DNA from: Chryseobacterium salivictor
GTDB lineage: Bacteria > Bacteroidota > Bacteroidia > Flavobacteriales > Weeksellaceae
Length of the DNA stretch: 64,000 nt
Reading direction: 5' to 3'
Assembly: GCF_004359195.1 (NCBI RefSeq)
Contig: NZ_CP037954.1
Span: 620,001 to 684,000, forward strand
The position numbers were made by a program, and so were the translations under genes. Below the pieces are notes generated by a model. The model ran no database searches. It saw nothing but the letters and a program-made list of their open reading frames with translations, and was not told the origin of the DNA. Shown here piece after piece: positions 32,819-42,590 of the stretch (the first letter of the stretch is position 1; every line of letters starts with the position of its first letter).

Positions 32819-34414
32819 TTATTCCTTCACAATCTTTTTGCTGATCACTTTGCCTTCTTTCGTAGTGGCAGAAATAAGGTAAACGCCTTTAGCTAGATGG
32901 GCAACATCCGCTGTCTTTACAGAGGCTGCAATTCCTTTTACCATTCGCCCCGTAAGGTCTGTTATCTTAATATTAGATACTTCTTCCGAGAAATGAAGCC
33001 TGTCTTTTACCGGATTTGGGTAGAGCTTCACATTTTTTTCGCCAAGGTCTGTTACAGATAAGGTGCCGTTACAGGTGCTGTCATAGGCATCTCCATAGAT
33101 ATTCCAGCCTTTGCCGCCTTGGACTGCAGATTTTGTAAGAAAGTCTCTGTATACCTTTCCCTCTTTGCCGTATTTTAATCCTGGTGGATTAAAGGTTCTG
33201 CCAATGGGTGTATCACTGTTTTCCGCCCATCCTTTCAGAGTTTTACTGTAATTTTCGCAGTTTAATCCCGCAGAAGATAAAAGTCCAGTTAAATTCACAT
33301 CTTTATTTAAAGTCCAGCTGCCGAGGTTCTGGTTAAAAACGGTAGCGCCATTAAACATATCACTCATATTATATACATTTACCGTATTCCATCTGCCAAG
33401 ATTCTGGTTGAAATTTTTAGCTCCTTTAAACATAGCGCTCATATTGTTCACAGCAGCGGTATTCCAATTGCCAATATCTTGGTTGAAAGCGGTAGCTGCG
33501 GTAAACATATCGCTCATTAATGTAACTTTTCCGGTGTCCCAATTTCCGATGTTTTGGTTGAAGGCCGTAGCTCCATAAAACATAGCGTCCATATAGATAA
33601 CTTTAGAGGTATTCCAATTTCCGATGTCCTGGTTGAATTTAGTTGCTCTAGCAAACATTCCAGACATATTGAGAACATTAGTAGTATTCCAACTTCCGAT
33701 ATTCTGGTTAAAAGAATAAGCTAATCTGAACATAGAGCCCATATTAGTAACGTTATATGTATTCCAACTCCCGATGTCTTGATTAAAAACGGAAGCTTCA
33801 TTAAACATACTGGACATATTGGTAACATTCGCAGTGCTCCAACTTCCGATATCCTGATTGAAAGCTTTAGCTCCATAAAACATGGAGCCCATGTCGACAA
33901 CATTTCCTGTATTCCAACTGTTGGCATTGGGAATAGTGGTTATTGATGAACATCCGTAAAACATTTCCCTCATACTTAAAACCGCAATAAAATTAGGGAC
34001 ATCTGTGGCCGTTATTTTCAGTTTGGAACACTCGCTGAACATGCCGGATAAATAAAGGTTCCATGTTTGAGGTCCCCACTGCTGCAGCTCGGTAAACTTG
34101 TTTTTTACATCAGCCGGTATATCCTTGTTACCGAAATCAAATTTGAAAGAATAATTTAGAATAGGAGTTATCGTTACAATATATTCCCCTATGGACGGTA
34201 ATTGTATAATATTAACACTGGAATGACAGGTTCCGCTTCCCGTAACCGAGGCATTATTAGCTTTTACATAAGTATAATTAAAACTGCCTTTTGAGGCAAT
34301 GGTAATTTCTTTGGAATTATCGTTGTTGGCGTTCGTATTCCACTTGGTGATGATCTGTGCGTCGATCCAAACCATGGTCATAAATAAAAAACTGAAAAGT
34401 AATGTTTTCCTCAT
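32819..34414 (-). CDS. BspA-like (DUF285) repeat surface protein with T9SS sorting tail
   Basis: A 531-aa secreted protein: signal peptide (residues 1-19, LLFSFLFMTMVWIDAQ), a beta domain, then about nine tandem 25-residue DUF285/BspA-type repeats (about residues 163-385, pattern NxDIGSWNTxNVTNMSxMF then A-FNQ). A Por-secretion (T9SS type A) C-terminal domain follows at about 463-531 (VKLYPNPVKDRLHF, GVYLISATTKEGK). It is expected at the cell surface, and such repeats often mediate adhesion. It is divergent from the broken TPR-HTH regulator. Confidence 0.88.
   Translation of the reverse strand: MRKTLLFSFLFMTMVWIDAQIITKWNTNANNDNSKEITIASKGSFNYTYVKANNASVTGSGTCHSSVNIIQLPSIGEYIVTITPILNYSFKFDFGNKDIPADVKNKFTELQQWGPQTWNLYLSGMFSECSKLKITATDVPNFIAVLSMREMFYGCSSITTIPNANSWNTGNVVDMGSMFYGAKAFNQDIGSWSTANVTNMSSMFNEASVFNQDIGSWNTYNVTNMGSMFRLAYSFNQNIGSWNTTNVLNMSGMFARATKFNQDIGNWNTSKVIYMDAMFYGATAFNQNIGNWDTGKVTLMSDMFTAATAFNQDIGNWNTAAVNNMSAMFKGAKNFNQNLGRWNTVNVYNMSDMFNGATVFNQNLGSWTLNKDVNLTGLLSSAGLNCENYSKTLKGWAENSDTPIGRTFNPPGLKYGKEGKVYRDFLTKSAVQGGKGWNIYGDAYDSTCNGTLSVTDLGEKNVKLYPNPVKDRLHFSEEVSNIKITDLTGRMVKGIAASVKTADVAHLAKGVYLISATTKEGKVISKKIVKE
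33260..33928 (-). repeat. 75-bp tandem coding repeats of the BspA-like gene
   Basis: About nine diverged 75-bp units encode the 25-residue DUF285 repeats. No two units look identical at DNA level, so the array is old rather than recently expanded. Confidence 0.7.
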
Positions 34415-34788
34415 AGCATTGATAATAAAAATTTTGTGTTAATAAATAAGGGATCTATGTAAAATTGTGTTTTTAATTTTTTTATTTTAAGTCCATCTTT
34501 CGATGATTTAAAAAACTGACATTTTTCGGAATATCTTCTGGAACATTCATTTTCTGAATCAGCGCACAAAACTAGATATCACTCTTTATAAAACATAAAA
34601 CAGAGCGTTACAAAAGCGTTACAAAACATAAAAAAATGAAAACCAATACAATGCAGCACACGAAAATAGGTTCGAAATAATTTTATGCTGACTTTTCTGT
34701 AATATTCACTGAAGTGGCGTTAATTGTTTTCTTAAAACTTATCTTTGTCTGTCATATTCATGAGAAACTTCTACAACTTCACTAAAAA
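34415..34788. other. 374-bp divergent intergenic region
   Basis: Promoter region between the BspA-like gene (minus) and the TPR regulator (plus). A TATCTTTG -7 box for the regulator is at 34740-34747. No ORF or strong hairpin is seen. Confidence 0.5.
34740..34747 (+). promoter_or_regulatory. -7 box of the TPR regulator gene
   Basis: TATCTTTG, a TAnnTTTG match 41 bases before the ATG. Confidence 0.5.
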
Positions 34789-36078
34789 ATGACAAGGCCT
34801 GCAAAGATTTTATTTTTAAGTTTACTCTGTTTTTTTCTTCCGTCCGGCATTTTTGCCCAGCATCAAAAACTTCTTGATTCTCTGGAACGTCTTTCGCCCA
34901 TCGAGAGGCAGAGGGTTATTTATGGATATGCAGAGTCCAAAGCTGATGAGTTGAATCCAAAAGAAAAGCGTCTGATCTTTTTTGAGCAGATCCGGAAGTT
35001 TGCAGTTCAGAAAAAAGACCGGGACCTGCTCCTGCATCTTCAGTTGATGAAAAGAAAACAAAGCGAAGTCATGGATTTTCCCAGAGCAGAACGGGAACAG
35101 AAATGCAGAGCATGTATAGAAAAGCATAAAGATTCCGGCGATTTGCTTTTTCGGGCATTTTGCCACCACGAGCTGGGACAGATTTTGTTTCAGAACCAAG
35201 ACTACGCTCAGGCTTTTGATCATGATCTGAAAGCTTTGGAAATCTATAAGAAAATAGGGTACCAGAACGTTCCCAACATCGGAAAAATTCTTCACGAGAT
35301 TGCCTTGCATCACTACTTTTTTCAGGATTATGAAGAAGTGATAAAACTGATGCGGATTTCGCTCCGTTTTCCCCCGTTCAGCGAAAGCCTGGATATCCAG
35401 CGTTACAATAATCTGGGAATGTCTTACATGAATCTCAAAATGAATGATAAAGCCAGATATTTTCTGAACAGAGCCATTATTGCGGCCAACCAATATCAAA
35501 ATGAGGTATGGAAAGGGATACTATATGGCAACATGGGAAATTTGTATTTTAAGGAAGAAAAATACAATTCGGCTTTGGTCTATTACCGCCGGAATTTCGA
35601 ATTAAACAAAAACGAAAGCAGGCACTCAACGGTAAAGATCAATTCACATAGTAATATGGCAAAAGCGCATCTTGCTTTGGGTAACATCGCTCAGTCAGAT
35701 CAATTTTTGAAAATGGTGGAAAATTCTCTGAATATACTGCAGACCGACCCTTCTTATAATGGTGCAAAGCACGTGGGAGAACGCCAGCAAATAGAAAATG
35801 CTAAGAAATTATACTTCGAGACCAAAATAAATTACCTGAAAAAAACTGGCGGTTTCCCGGAAGCGGTGAAATATCAGGACAGTCTGATGAACCTCCACAA
35901 AGATATCGATGCAAAATACAACGCTGCAGTAGGAAAAATGGCATCCCATAGGTTGACCATCCGAAACAAAGAGTTGCAGCTTGCTCACAAAGAACAGGAA
36001 AAATTAAAACAGAGGCTGATATACTCAACTTTGATTCTTCTGGTTTTGGTTATGGGAGGTATTGGCTACTTCAACTAA
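34789..36078 (+). CDS. N-terminal fragment: secreted/anchored TPR protein
   Basis: A 429-aa product up to the internal stop: an N-terminal signal, a TPR array (YNNLGMSYMNLKMNDKARYF, YGNMGNLYFKEEKYNSALVY), a helical linker and a terminal membrane helix (IYSTLILLVLVMGGIGYF). If translated it would be a membrane-anchored TPR sensor lacking an output domain. TPR modules bind proteins or peptides, so the lost HTH half suggests a signalling defect. Confidence 0.8.
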   Translation: MTRPAKILFLSLLCFFLPSGIFAQHQKLLDSLERLSPIERQRVIYGYAESKADELNPKEKRLIFFEQIRKFAVQKKDRDLLLHLQLMKRKQSEVMDFPRAEREQKCRACIEKHKDSGDLLFRAFCHHELGQILFQNQDYAQAFDHDLKALEIYKKIGYQNVPNIGKILHEIALHHYFFQDYEEVIKLMRISLRFPPFSESLDIQRYNNLGMSYMNLKMNDKARYFLNRAIIAANQYQNEVWKGILYGNMGNLYFKEEKYNSALVYYRRNFELNKNESRHSTVKINSHSNMAKAHLALGNIAQSDQFLKMVENSLNILQTDPSYNGAKHVGERQQIENAKKLYFETKINYLKKTGGFPEAVKYQDSLMNLHKDIDAKYNAAVGKMASHRLTIRNKELQLAHKEQEKLKQRLIYSTLILLVLVMGGIGYFN

Positions 36079-36144
36079 TACAAATCCCGACAAAAAAAGA
36101 AACGCCAAAACGCAAGGCTTATCGCAGAGAGCAGAATCTCGGTT

Positions 36145-36624
36145 TTGGAGAAACAAAAGGTTCAACAGCAACTGGCACATACGAAAAAGGAAATCAATCA
36201 CTTTGTTTCCAGAATCAATGAGCAAAACCAGATGGTTTCCAATTTTGAAACAAAACTGGAAAAACTAAAGAATCTGAAAAACGACGAGCAAAGAAATATC
36301 CGTGAAAAACTGGATAAAATGAAAAAAGTAAAAATCCTGACCGATGAAGACTGGATCGGCTTTCAGAATAATTTCGATGCCATTTTTCCTGATTTCACAG
36401 ATATTTTAAAAGGCAACTCGCCGGATATGACCGCTTCCGAAATGAGATATCTGATGTTGATAAAACTCAAGTTTTCTCATAAAGAAATGGCCCGGGCTTT
36501 AGGGGTTTCCGATAATGCGATACGGGTAACCTGGAGCCGTGTCCGCAAAAGACTTAACGGAACTTTAGAGGATACCCCTGAGGATTTGATAAAAAGATTA
36601 TTTACAAGAGAAAATGCAGTGTAG
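36145..36624 (+). CDS. C-terminal fragment: coiled coil and HTH
   Basis: In-frame remainder of the split regulator. The TTG at 36145 is only a nominal start; the open frame already begins after the TAA at 36079. It holds a coiled coil (about residues 1-60) and a LuxR/sigma-4-like HTH near the C-terminus. Whether it is translated alone is unknown; no -7 box is seen immediately upstream. Confidence 0.6.
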   Translation: MEKQKVQQQLAHTKKEINHFVSRINEQNQMVSNFETKLEKLKNLKNDEQRNIREKLDKMKKVKILTDEDWIGFQNNFDAIFPDFTDILKGNSPDMTASEMRYLMLIKLKFSHKEMARALGVSDNAIRVTWSRVRKRLNGTLEDTPEDLIKRLFTRENAV

Positions 36625-36762
36625 AAGAGCTGAATAAAACAGCTGATTTGACATATAGGTAAGCAGAGAATAGCGTACCCATTAATCACAAACAACATTT
36701 CATCATTATTTTAACTGTTTGTCCATAGTATTAGTCATTACAAAACCCAGAGATAAACGGAC

Positions 36763-36873
36763 TCAGATGTTCACCTTCGAACGTTGCGCAAACTTACTGT
36801 TATCCTGAGGTACGACTAAGTCATATAAATCAGAATAGGCACTTAATTGAATTTTTTGCTGTTGTAATAACAT
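36763..36873 (-). pseudogene. IS1182-family transposase N-terminal remnant
   Basis: The minus-strand frame from the ATG at 36873 reads MLLQQQKIQLSAYSDLYDLV followed by VPQDN. This is very close to the start of flavobacterial IS1182-type transposases as I remember them (QQKIQLSAY-LYD-IIPKDN). After the DN the frame leaves the family and hits TGA at 36763. Only about 25 codons remain, so this is a trace of a deleted insertion sequence. Confidence 0.55.
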
Positions 36874-36908
36874 AGGTGAATCGCCGTTAATCAGTATTAA
36901 ATATACGA

Positions 36909-36946
36909 AAAAAAGAGCGTAAACTCTTCTGTTTACACTCTTTTTT
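36909..36946. terminator. Terminator after pckA
   Basis: AAAAAAGAGCGTAAAC / GTTTACACTCTTTTTT hairpin with one mismatch and a 7-base loop; T runs on both sides. It serves pckA (minus strand). Confidence 0.7.
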
Positions 36947-37035
36947 AATTATAAATAAATCCAATTTTTGAAGAGACTTTTTCAGTGGCCTCCCTTTTGG
37001 TCGGGGGAATCTCTATATAAAATAATTTATTAATT

Positions 37036-38640
37036 CTAAAGTTGCGGTCCTGCTTCTACTAATCTTCTCGCCTCATCATTATCACAATATTGTTCGAAGT
37101 TTTTGATGTAACGCGCTGCCAGATCTTTCGCTTTAACCTCCCATTCAGAAGCGCTTGCGTAAGTTGATCGTGGGTCCAGGATCCCTTCTGAAACATTTGG
37201 CAATGCAGTAGGGATTTGCAAATTCATTACAGGAATTGTTATTTTTCCTGCATTGTCGATTGATCCATCAATAATAGCATCGATGATTGCACGGGTGTCT
37301 TTCAAAGAGATTCTTTTTCCAGTTCCGTTCCAGCCGGTGTTTACCAAATAAGCTTTTGCACCGTGTTCTTTCATTTTCCCGATTAAGGTTTTAGAATACA
37401 TGGTCGGGTGCAACGTTAAGAATGCCTCACCAAATGCCGGAGAAAATGATGGTTCCGGTTCTGTAATCCCTCTTTCTGTGCCCGCTAATTTTGAGGTATA
37501 TCCACAAAGGAAATGGTATTGTGCCTGATCTTCGTCTAATACAGAAACCGGCGGCAATACTCCAAATGCGTCTGCTGACAAATAAACAATCTTCTTAGCA
37601 TGTCCTGCTTTTGATGGCAATACAATTTTGCTGATATGATAAATCGGGTAAGAAACTCTGGTGTTTTCGGTAATTGAATTATCGGTGTAATCTGCCTCTC
37701 CATACTCGTTAACGACCACATTTTCCAACAGAGAATCTCTTCTGATCGCTTTGAAAATATCCGGTTCTTTGTCTTCTGAAAGGTCGATTACTTTTGCATA
37801 ACAACCGCCTTCAAAGTTGAAAACTCCGTTGTCGTCCCAGCCATGCTCATCGTCACCAATCAAATATCTTTTTGGATCTGCAGAAAGCGTTGTTTTACCG
37901 GTTCCTGAAAGACCGAAGAACAAAGCAACATCTCCTTCTTCACCCACATTTGCAGAACAATGCATCGATGCCATTCCTTTTAGCGGAAGGTAATAATTCA
38001 TAATGGCAAACATGCCTTTCTTCATTTCTCCTCCGTACCATGTTCCGCCGATAATCTGTATTCTTTCGGTCAGATTGAACATCACGAAATTCTCAGAATT
38101 CAATCCCTGTTCTTTCCAGTTTGGATTGGTTGTTTTAGAACCGTTCATCACGATGAAATCCGGCTCGCCGAAATTTTCCAATTCAAAGTTAGAAGGACGG
38201 ATAAACATATTGGTCACGAAATGGGCCTGCCATGCAACCTCCATAATGAAACGGACTTTCAGTCTTGTATCAGGATTGGTGCCGCAAAATGCATCAACCA
38301 CATATATTTTTTTGGACGAAGACAATTGCTTCAAAACCAAATCCTTACAACTTTCAAAAATTTGCGGAGTGGTTGGTAAGTTGACTTTACCATCCCAATG
38401 AATGGTATCTTTGCTTACATCGTCTTTTACAATAAAACGGTCTTTCGGTGAACGTCCGGTAAAGACACCGGTTTTTACAGCCACAGCTCCAGATTTGGTC
38501 ACGGCACCTTTTTCGAAACCCGCATTTTTGCAGGACATTTCCGCAGTGTACAATTCTTCGTAGCTCGGATTATAAGATACTTCTTCGTAACCGGTAATCC
38601 CGAGATTATGGAGTTGTTGGATGATTTTAATGTTCTTCAT
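37036..38640 (-). CDS. pckA: Phosphoenolpyruvate carboxykinase (ATP)
   Basis: Gluconeogenic enzyme converting oxaloacetate and ATP to phosphoenolpyruvate, ADP and CO2 in the cytoplasm. The kinase P-loop is [16 protein letters not shown] (about residues 246-261), the metal site follows in [20 protein letters not shown], and the substrate region is [10 protein letters not shown] (about 58-67). At 534 aa it has normal length for the ATP-dependent family. It is monocistronic, with a TAAATTTG -7 box upstream and a hairpin terminator. Confidence 0.96.
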   Translation of the reverse strand: MKNIKIIQQLHNLGITGYEEVSYNPSYEELYTAEMSCKNAGFEKGAVTKSGAVAVKTGVFTGRSPKDRFIVKDDVSKDTIHWDGKVNLPTTPQIFESCKDLVLKQLSSSKKIYVVDAFCGTNPDTRLKVRFIMEVAWQAHFVTNMFIRPSNFELENFGEPDFIVMNGSKTTNPNWKEQGLNSENFVMFNLTERIQIIGGTWYGGEMKKGMFAIMNYYLPLKGMASMHCSANVGEEGDVALFFGLSGTGKTTLSADPKRYLIGDDEHGWDDNGVFNFEGGCYAKVIDLSEDKEPDIFKAIRRDSLLENVVVNEYGEADYTDNSITENTRVSYPIYHISKIVLPSKAGHAKKIVYLSADAFGVLPPVSVLDEDQAQYHFLCGYTSKLAGTERGITEPEPSFSPAFGEAFLTLHPTMYSKTLIGKMKEHGAKAYLVNTGWNGTGKRISLKDTRAIIDAIIDGSIDNAGKITIPVMNLQIPTALPNVSEGILDPRSTYASASEWEVKAKDLAARYIKNFEQYCDNDEARRLVEAGPQL

Positions 38641-38674
38641 AATGTCTTTATATTTCTGATTTTTTATTACAACA

Positions 38675-38682
38675 CAAATTTA
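38675..38682 (-). promoter_or_regulatory. -7 box for pckA
   Basis: TAAATTTG on the minus strand, 35 bases before the pckA ATG. Confidence 0.5.
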
Positions 38683-38768
38683 ATCATTAATAGGTTTAAT
38701 GATGTTTTAAAAATAATGATATTCATCAGAATCTGCAAGAAATTTTAAAATTAGCAAATGATTGATTT

Positions 38769-39665
38769 TCAGTAAATTAAATCTTCAAACGCAAAGACAG
38801 TGGAAAAACCCTTTCCCCGAAAATAATCCTCAAAACCTAAAAACTTTGAACTCATTACAAAATCTCCACCCCAAGCTCCTAGGCTTTTCACGAAACCGGG
38901 GCAGTTTTCGAAATGCTTTTCTTTTACCGTTTCAATTCCGAGGAAGTCGCTCAATTTACTTTCGTGTAAGATCATTAAATCTGAAAAATTTTCTAAAGAT
39001 TTCGCCTCTAAAACCTGATGCGTAATTTGCGAAAATTCTTCAATAAGCTCAGCTGATTTTTCTCTGGACCGATAGAGATTAATCCCTTCCCGGCTGTTTT
39101 GCTTTTGGTTGAGATGAATGAAAATTAAATCCTTTTTAAAATCGGGATCAAAATCGATTTTCTGAATAATCCTTTCAGGTTGATTTTGGTAGAGAATTGC
39201 AGACTTTTCCTGTGCCACCGCTATATCGTAACCGCTTCCTCCCAAACAGGATTCATTGAGTCGGAAAGCGTCGACTGCTGCCCATTGTGCCAAATTATTC
39301 ATTAAAGTAGAACTGCTCCCCAAACCGAAATTCGCTGGAAACTGTAAATCCGTCTTTATAGAATAAGAAGTGTTACTCTTTAATTTAGAAGCAGAAAGTT
39401 CTTTAACTTTCATTAAAACCTTTAAAATAAATTCGGCTGACCCGGGAATATTCGTATTGAGCACGGTTCCGTTACGATAATCCAAAGTTGCATTCAGCCA
39501 GGGTTTGCCCTGATGAAGTGCTGTCCAATGAACTAATGATCTGCCATCGGGGTTTTCTGAAACAAAAAACTCCTGCCCCCATTTTGTAGGAAGAGCAAGA
39601 GCCAAGGCGCCATCGAGGACGACATATTCAGACGTGAGCAATAATTTTCCGTGGGAAAAAATCAT
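38769..39665 (-). CDS. GYDIA family GHMP kinase
   Basis: A 298-aa member of the GHMP kinase superfamily. The ATP-binding glycine/serine motif is ANFGLGSSSTLMNNLA (about residues 111-126), and the name-giving GSGYDIAVAQ block is at about 143-152, both in normal position. The exact substrate is not known for this subgroup; mevalonate-pathway kinases are the nearest characterised relatives. It lies 13 bp downstream of fabD in the same direction, so they are likely co-transcribed. Confidence 0.87.
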   Translation of the reverse strand: MIFSHGKLLLTSEYVVLDGALALALPTKWGQEFFVSENPDGRSLVHWTALHQGKPWLNATLDYRNGTVLNTNIPGSAEFILKVLMKVKELSASKLKSNTSYSIKTDLQFPANFGLGSSSTLMNNLAQWAAVDAFRLNESCLGGSGYDIAVAQEKSAILYQNQPERIIQKIDFDPDFKKDLIFIHLNQKQNSREGINLYRSREKSAELIEEFSQITHQVLEAKSLENFSDLMILHESKLSDFLGIETVKEKHFENCPGFVKSLGAWGGDFVMSSKFLGFEDYFRGKGFSTVFAFEDLIY

Positions 39666-39678
39666 ACCCGTGTTTTTT

Positions 39679-40557
39679 TTAAATGGCAGAAGAAACTTCT
39701 ACGGTATTATTAATTTTTTTAATTAATCCCTGCAAAGTTTTTCCAGGACCCACTTCCACGAAAGAAGTCGCCCCTCTTTGAATCATATTCTGTACAGACT
39801 GCGTCCATTTTACCGGTCCCGTTAACTGTGCAATCAGATTAAGTTTAATTTCATCAGGATCAGTCACTGCGGTTGTAGTGATGTTTTGGTAAACCGGCAT
39901 TGTCGGTTTGTAAAATTTGGTATTGTGAATGGCTTCAGCTAATTTTTCCTGTGCAGGCTTCATCAAAGGGGAATGAAAAGCGCCGTTTACTGGAAGCATT
40001 AAGGCACGTTTTGCACCCGCATTTTTCATGTTTTGGCAAGCCAGTTCTACCGCCGCAGTTTCACCTGAAATCACCAGTTGTCCGGGACAGTTGTAATTGG
40101 CAGGAACCACGATTCCGGGAGTTTCTTCACAGATTTTTTCCACAAGATCATCAGCAAGACCGAGGATCGCTGCCATGGAACTTGGGTTGGCGTCACACGC
40201 TTCCTGCATTGCTTTTGCACGCGTAGAAACCAACTTCAAACCGTCTTCAAAACTTAAAACTCCGTTGGCCACCAACGCAGAAAATTCGCCCAAAGAATGG
40301 CCGGCAACCATTTCCGGCGCCACGCCGTTCAGGGCAGTTTTCAGAGCAGCAACAGAGTAGATGAATATCGCAGGCTGCGTAACTTCGGTTTTTTTCAGAT
40401 CTTCTTCTGAACCATTAAACATGACCGAAAGAATATCGAATCCTAAAATTTTATTGGCAGAATCCATCAAATCTTTGATGTCTTTACGGGATTCATATAA
40501 TTCTTTTCCCATCCCGACATATTGTGAACCTTGTCCAGGAAATACAAGTGCTTTCAT
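39679..40557 (-). CDS. fabD: ACP S-malonyltransferase
   Basis: Transfers malonyl from malonyl-CoA to acyl carrier protein in fatty-acid synthesis. The N-terminal FPGQGSQYVGMGKELYE, the nucleophile elbow GHSLGEFSAL with the active Ser (about residue 90), and the later VNGAFHSPLMKPAQEKL with the catalytic His (about 197) are all intact. At 292 aa it is of normal length. The Arg that binds the malonyl carboxylate is expected in the STRAKAMQE segment. Confidence 0.95.
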   Translation of the reverse strand: MKALVFPGQGSQYVGMGKELYESRKDIKDLMDSANKILGFDILSVMFNGSEEDLKKTEVTQPAIFIYSVAALKTALNGVAPEMVAGHSLGEFSALVANGVLSFEDGLKLVSTRAKAMQEACDANPSSMAAILGLADDLVEKICEETPGIVVPANYNCPGQLVISGETAAVELACQNMKNAGAKRALMLPVNGAFHSPLMKPAQEKLAEAIHNTKFYKPTMPVYQNITTTAVTDPDEIKLNLIAQLTGPVKWTQSVQNMIQRGATSFVEVGPGKTLQGLIKKINNTVEVSSAI

Positions 40558-40613
40558 AAAGTTATTTACAGATATATTTGGCTTAAAATAATTTTTATCA
40601 CCAGTGTTTTTTA

Positions 40614-42554
40614 TTAATTAGGAATCAACCGTATCACGCGGTATCCTTTGTTGACGTATGCTCCGTTTTTTGTTTTTTCAAATTCAAACTTTGTAGCCAA
40701 TTGTGTTTGCACTTTATTCATTTGTTTGAAAATTTCTCCTTTTTTATTCTCGCGGCTCAACATATCATTGACGACATCAAAACCGATGACCGCGTATTTT
40801 GAGGGGGTTTTACAATATTTCTTTTTGTAAGCTTCCAGAATTTGTTTTTCGAAAACGCCGTCGGTATCTATTTTCCGGTCCATTATATATACCAGATTAC
40901 TTTGGCTCAATTCATCTATCTTTTTCTCAAACATTGGAGAATAGTACATGCTGAAGGATTTCAGTCCATCGACTTCTTTGGAAAGAGCAATCATTCTGTT
41001 GGCAAATGCATCTCCGGCATCATCATTTTTATTTGCTAAAATGGCAATAACAGGTGCTGGTTTTCCGGTCATCATATTTTGATCAGGCTGAATATCGGCG
41101 GCCGATTTTACCAAAATAATATTTGCGTTTTTTAAATTCTTTTTCAGATTGGTTTCCAGATACTTTGCATAGGTTTGATCTGCGTCTGCAACAATATAGA
41201 TTTTCTGATCCGAGAAGGCATCTTTTACTTCCTTCACAATTCGGTCTGCATACACGAAATCACTTGTTTCAATAATGATCAGATTCTGGTAAGACCACAG
41301 ATCTTCTGAATTTGCAAAAGGTGCTACTACAGGTATTTTGCTGCTTTTCACATAATCCAGAACCTGTAACACATTGGATTTAAAAAACGGGCCGATAATT
41401 AAATCAGTATTATCTCTATTGATTTGGGTTAAAGAATTTATAAAACTTTTCTCGTTGCCGGCATCAATTATCTTGACATCCAAGCTTTTACCACTTTTTG
41501 TATTTTGCTCAATGGCTAATTTTGCACCAGCGAGAAAGTCCAGAGACAAAGTTCTGTATTTCGAATCATTGCTGTCAAAACCAAAAGGAAGCATAATTAC
41601 AACATTCAGCGCATTTCCGGATTTCTTAACATAGGCAGAATCCAATTTCTTAATTTTCAAAACCATTCCGGATTTCAAACCTTGCGATAAGTTCGGGTTC
41701 AAAGACAATAAATCATCCAGTGTGATTCCGAATTTATTCAAAATCCCGAATACGGTATCACCTGCCTGAACGGTATAAGTAACATAATCATCCGCAACCG
41801 ATGTTGTAGAATAAGTTGGCGCGGAAGCGCTCTGTGAAACGGCCGTCGTTTGCACTTCTGACTTTTCCTGTTCAGAAGACCCCATTCCTTTTACCTGAAT
41901 AACATCACCAGGCTGCAGCCCTTTTTCTTCCAAACCTGGATTCAACGCGAAAAGTTCCTTTTGATTTAAATTAAATTTGCGGGATAATTTATAGTAATTG
42001 TCTTTTGGCTGAACGGTATAAGCGTTTTCGTCATTTGCTGCAACTGTAACGGCGGCAGGAGTTTTTTCAGGTTCGGGATCTGGTTGTGAAACCGTTTTTG
42101 CAGGTTCCGCTACTGCAACAGCACCTTGCTGAGCATCACCAAATTTCTGAATATTGGCTAATGGTAAAGTTACTTCGTCACCGATTTTCAGGTGGGAATC
42201 CAGTTCAGGATTCAGGGTTCTTAACTCGGTTTCGGAAATCTGATATTGCTTGGTAATCCCGTAAATCGTTTGCTTCGGTTTCAGGATGATTTTTCCTAAT
42301 TTAGCGGCAGATGATACAGCTTTTTGCGGTGTCGATACGGCAGTTGCAGCCGACCTGTTAATCACCAAAATATCGCCGACCGATACTTTACCGTCTTTTG
42401 AACTGGGATTTAATTTCACCAAATCATCAACGGTCATGGCATATCTTTTCGCGATATTATAAGGAGTATCTCCCTTCACCACGGTATGGGTTTTCTGGGC
42501 AGACAAACCTGCTATTGCTGTGAGACCAGCTAAAATAAAAAACTTTTTGATCAT
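40614..42554 (-). CDS. LysM-repeat protein with periplasmic-binding (PBP1) domain
   Basis: A 646-aa exported protein: signal peptide (residues 1-19), four LysM modules (about 22-66, 90-132, 179-222 and 259-302; for example THTVVKGDTPYNIAKRYAM) joined by Ser/Pro/Glu-rich linkers, and a C-terminal type 1 periplasmic-binding-like domain (about 315-646). LysM modules bind peptidoglycan. PBP1-type domains in such proteins resemble ABC-transporter binding proteins or LpoA-like activators of cell-wall synthases. It is a periplasmic, wall-bound protein; the ligand is unknown. Confidence 0.85.
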   Translation of the reverse strand: MIKKFFILAGLTAIAGLSAQKTHTVVKGDTPYNIAKRYAMTVDDLVKLNPSSKDGKVSVGDILVINRSAATAVSTPQKAVSSAAKLGKIILKPKQTIYGITKQYQISETELRTLNPELDSHLKIGDEVTLPLANIQKFGDAQQGAVAVAEPAKTVSQPDPEPEKTPAAVTVAANDENAYTVQPKDNYYKLSRKFNLNQKELFALNPGLEEKGLQPGDVIQVKGMGSSEQEKSEVQTTAVSQSASAPTYSTTSVADDYVTYTVQAGDTVFGILNKFGITLDDLLSLNPNLSQGLKSGMVLKIKKLDSAYVKKSGNALNVVIMLPFGFDSNDSKYRTLSLDFLAGAKLAIEQNTKSGKSLDVKIIDAGNEKSFINSLTQINRDNTDLIIGPFFKSNVLQVLDYVKSSKIPVVAPFANSEDLWSYQNLIIIETSDFVYADRIVKEVKDAFSDQKIYIVADADQTYAKYLETNLKKNLKNANIILVKSAADIQPDQNMMTGKPAPVIAILANKNDDAGDAFANRMIALSKEVDGLKSFSMYYSPMFEKKIDELSQSNLVYIMDRKIDTDGVFEKQILEAYKKKYCKTPSKYAVIGFDVVNDMLSRENKKGEIFKQMNKVQTQLATKFEFEKTKNGAYVNKGYRVIRLIPN

Positions 42555-42590
42555 CTTGTAGAAAATATTTACAAAAATACTGCTTTAAAA

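Larger units (their letters stand above)
34789..36624 (+). pseudogene. TPR-TM-HTH regulator interrupted by one in-frame TAA
   Basis: The frame from 34789 continues without shift past a single TAA at 36076-36078 to 36624, giving a 611-codon layout. It has a signal/anchor (ILFLLSLLCFFLPSGIFA-like), TPR repeats (about 60-330), a membrane helix (about 406-427), a coiled coil (EKQKVQQQLAHTKKEINHF) and a C-terminal HTH (LMLIKLKFSHKEMARALGVS, NAIRVTWSRVRKRL). This is the architecture of flavobacterial TPR/LuxR-like regulators. The stop lies right after the membrane helix (GYFN-stop-YKSRQKKKR), so the DNA-binding half is cut off. It may be a recent null allele, a suppressed stop or an assembly error. 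Confidence 0.75.
36625..37035. other. 411-bp intergenic region with transposase remnant and terminator
   Basis: Contains an IS1182-like transposase N-terminal remnant on the minus strand (36763-36873) and the hairpin at 36909-36946 that ends the pckA transcript. Nothing else is recognised. Confidence 0.5.

Noticed and set aside
33260-33928. A non-coding satellite
   Set aside because: The 75-bp period corresponds to the 25-residue DUF285 protein repeats of the coding frame.
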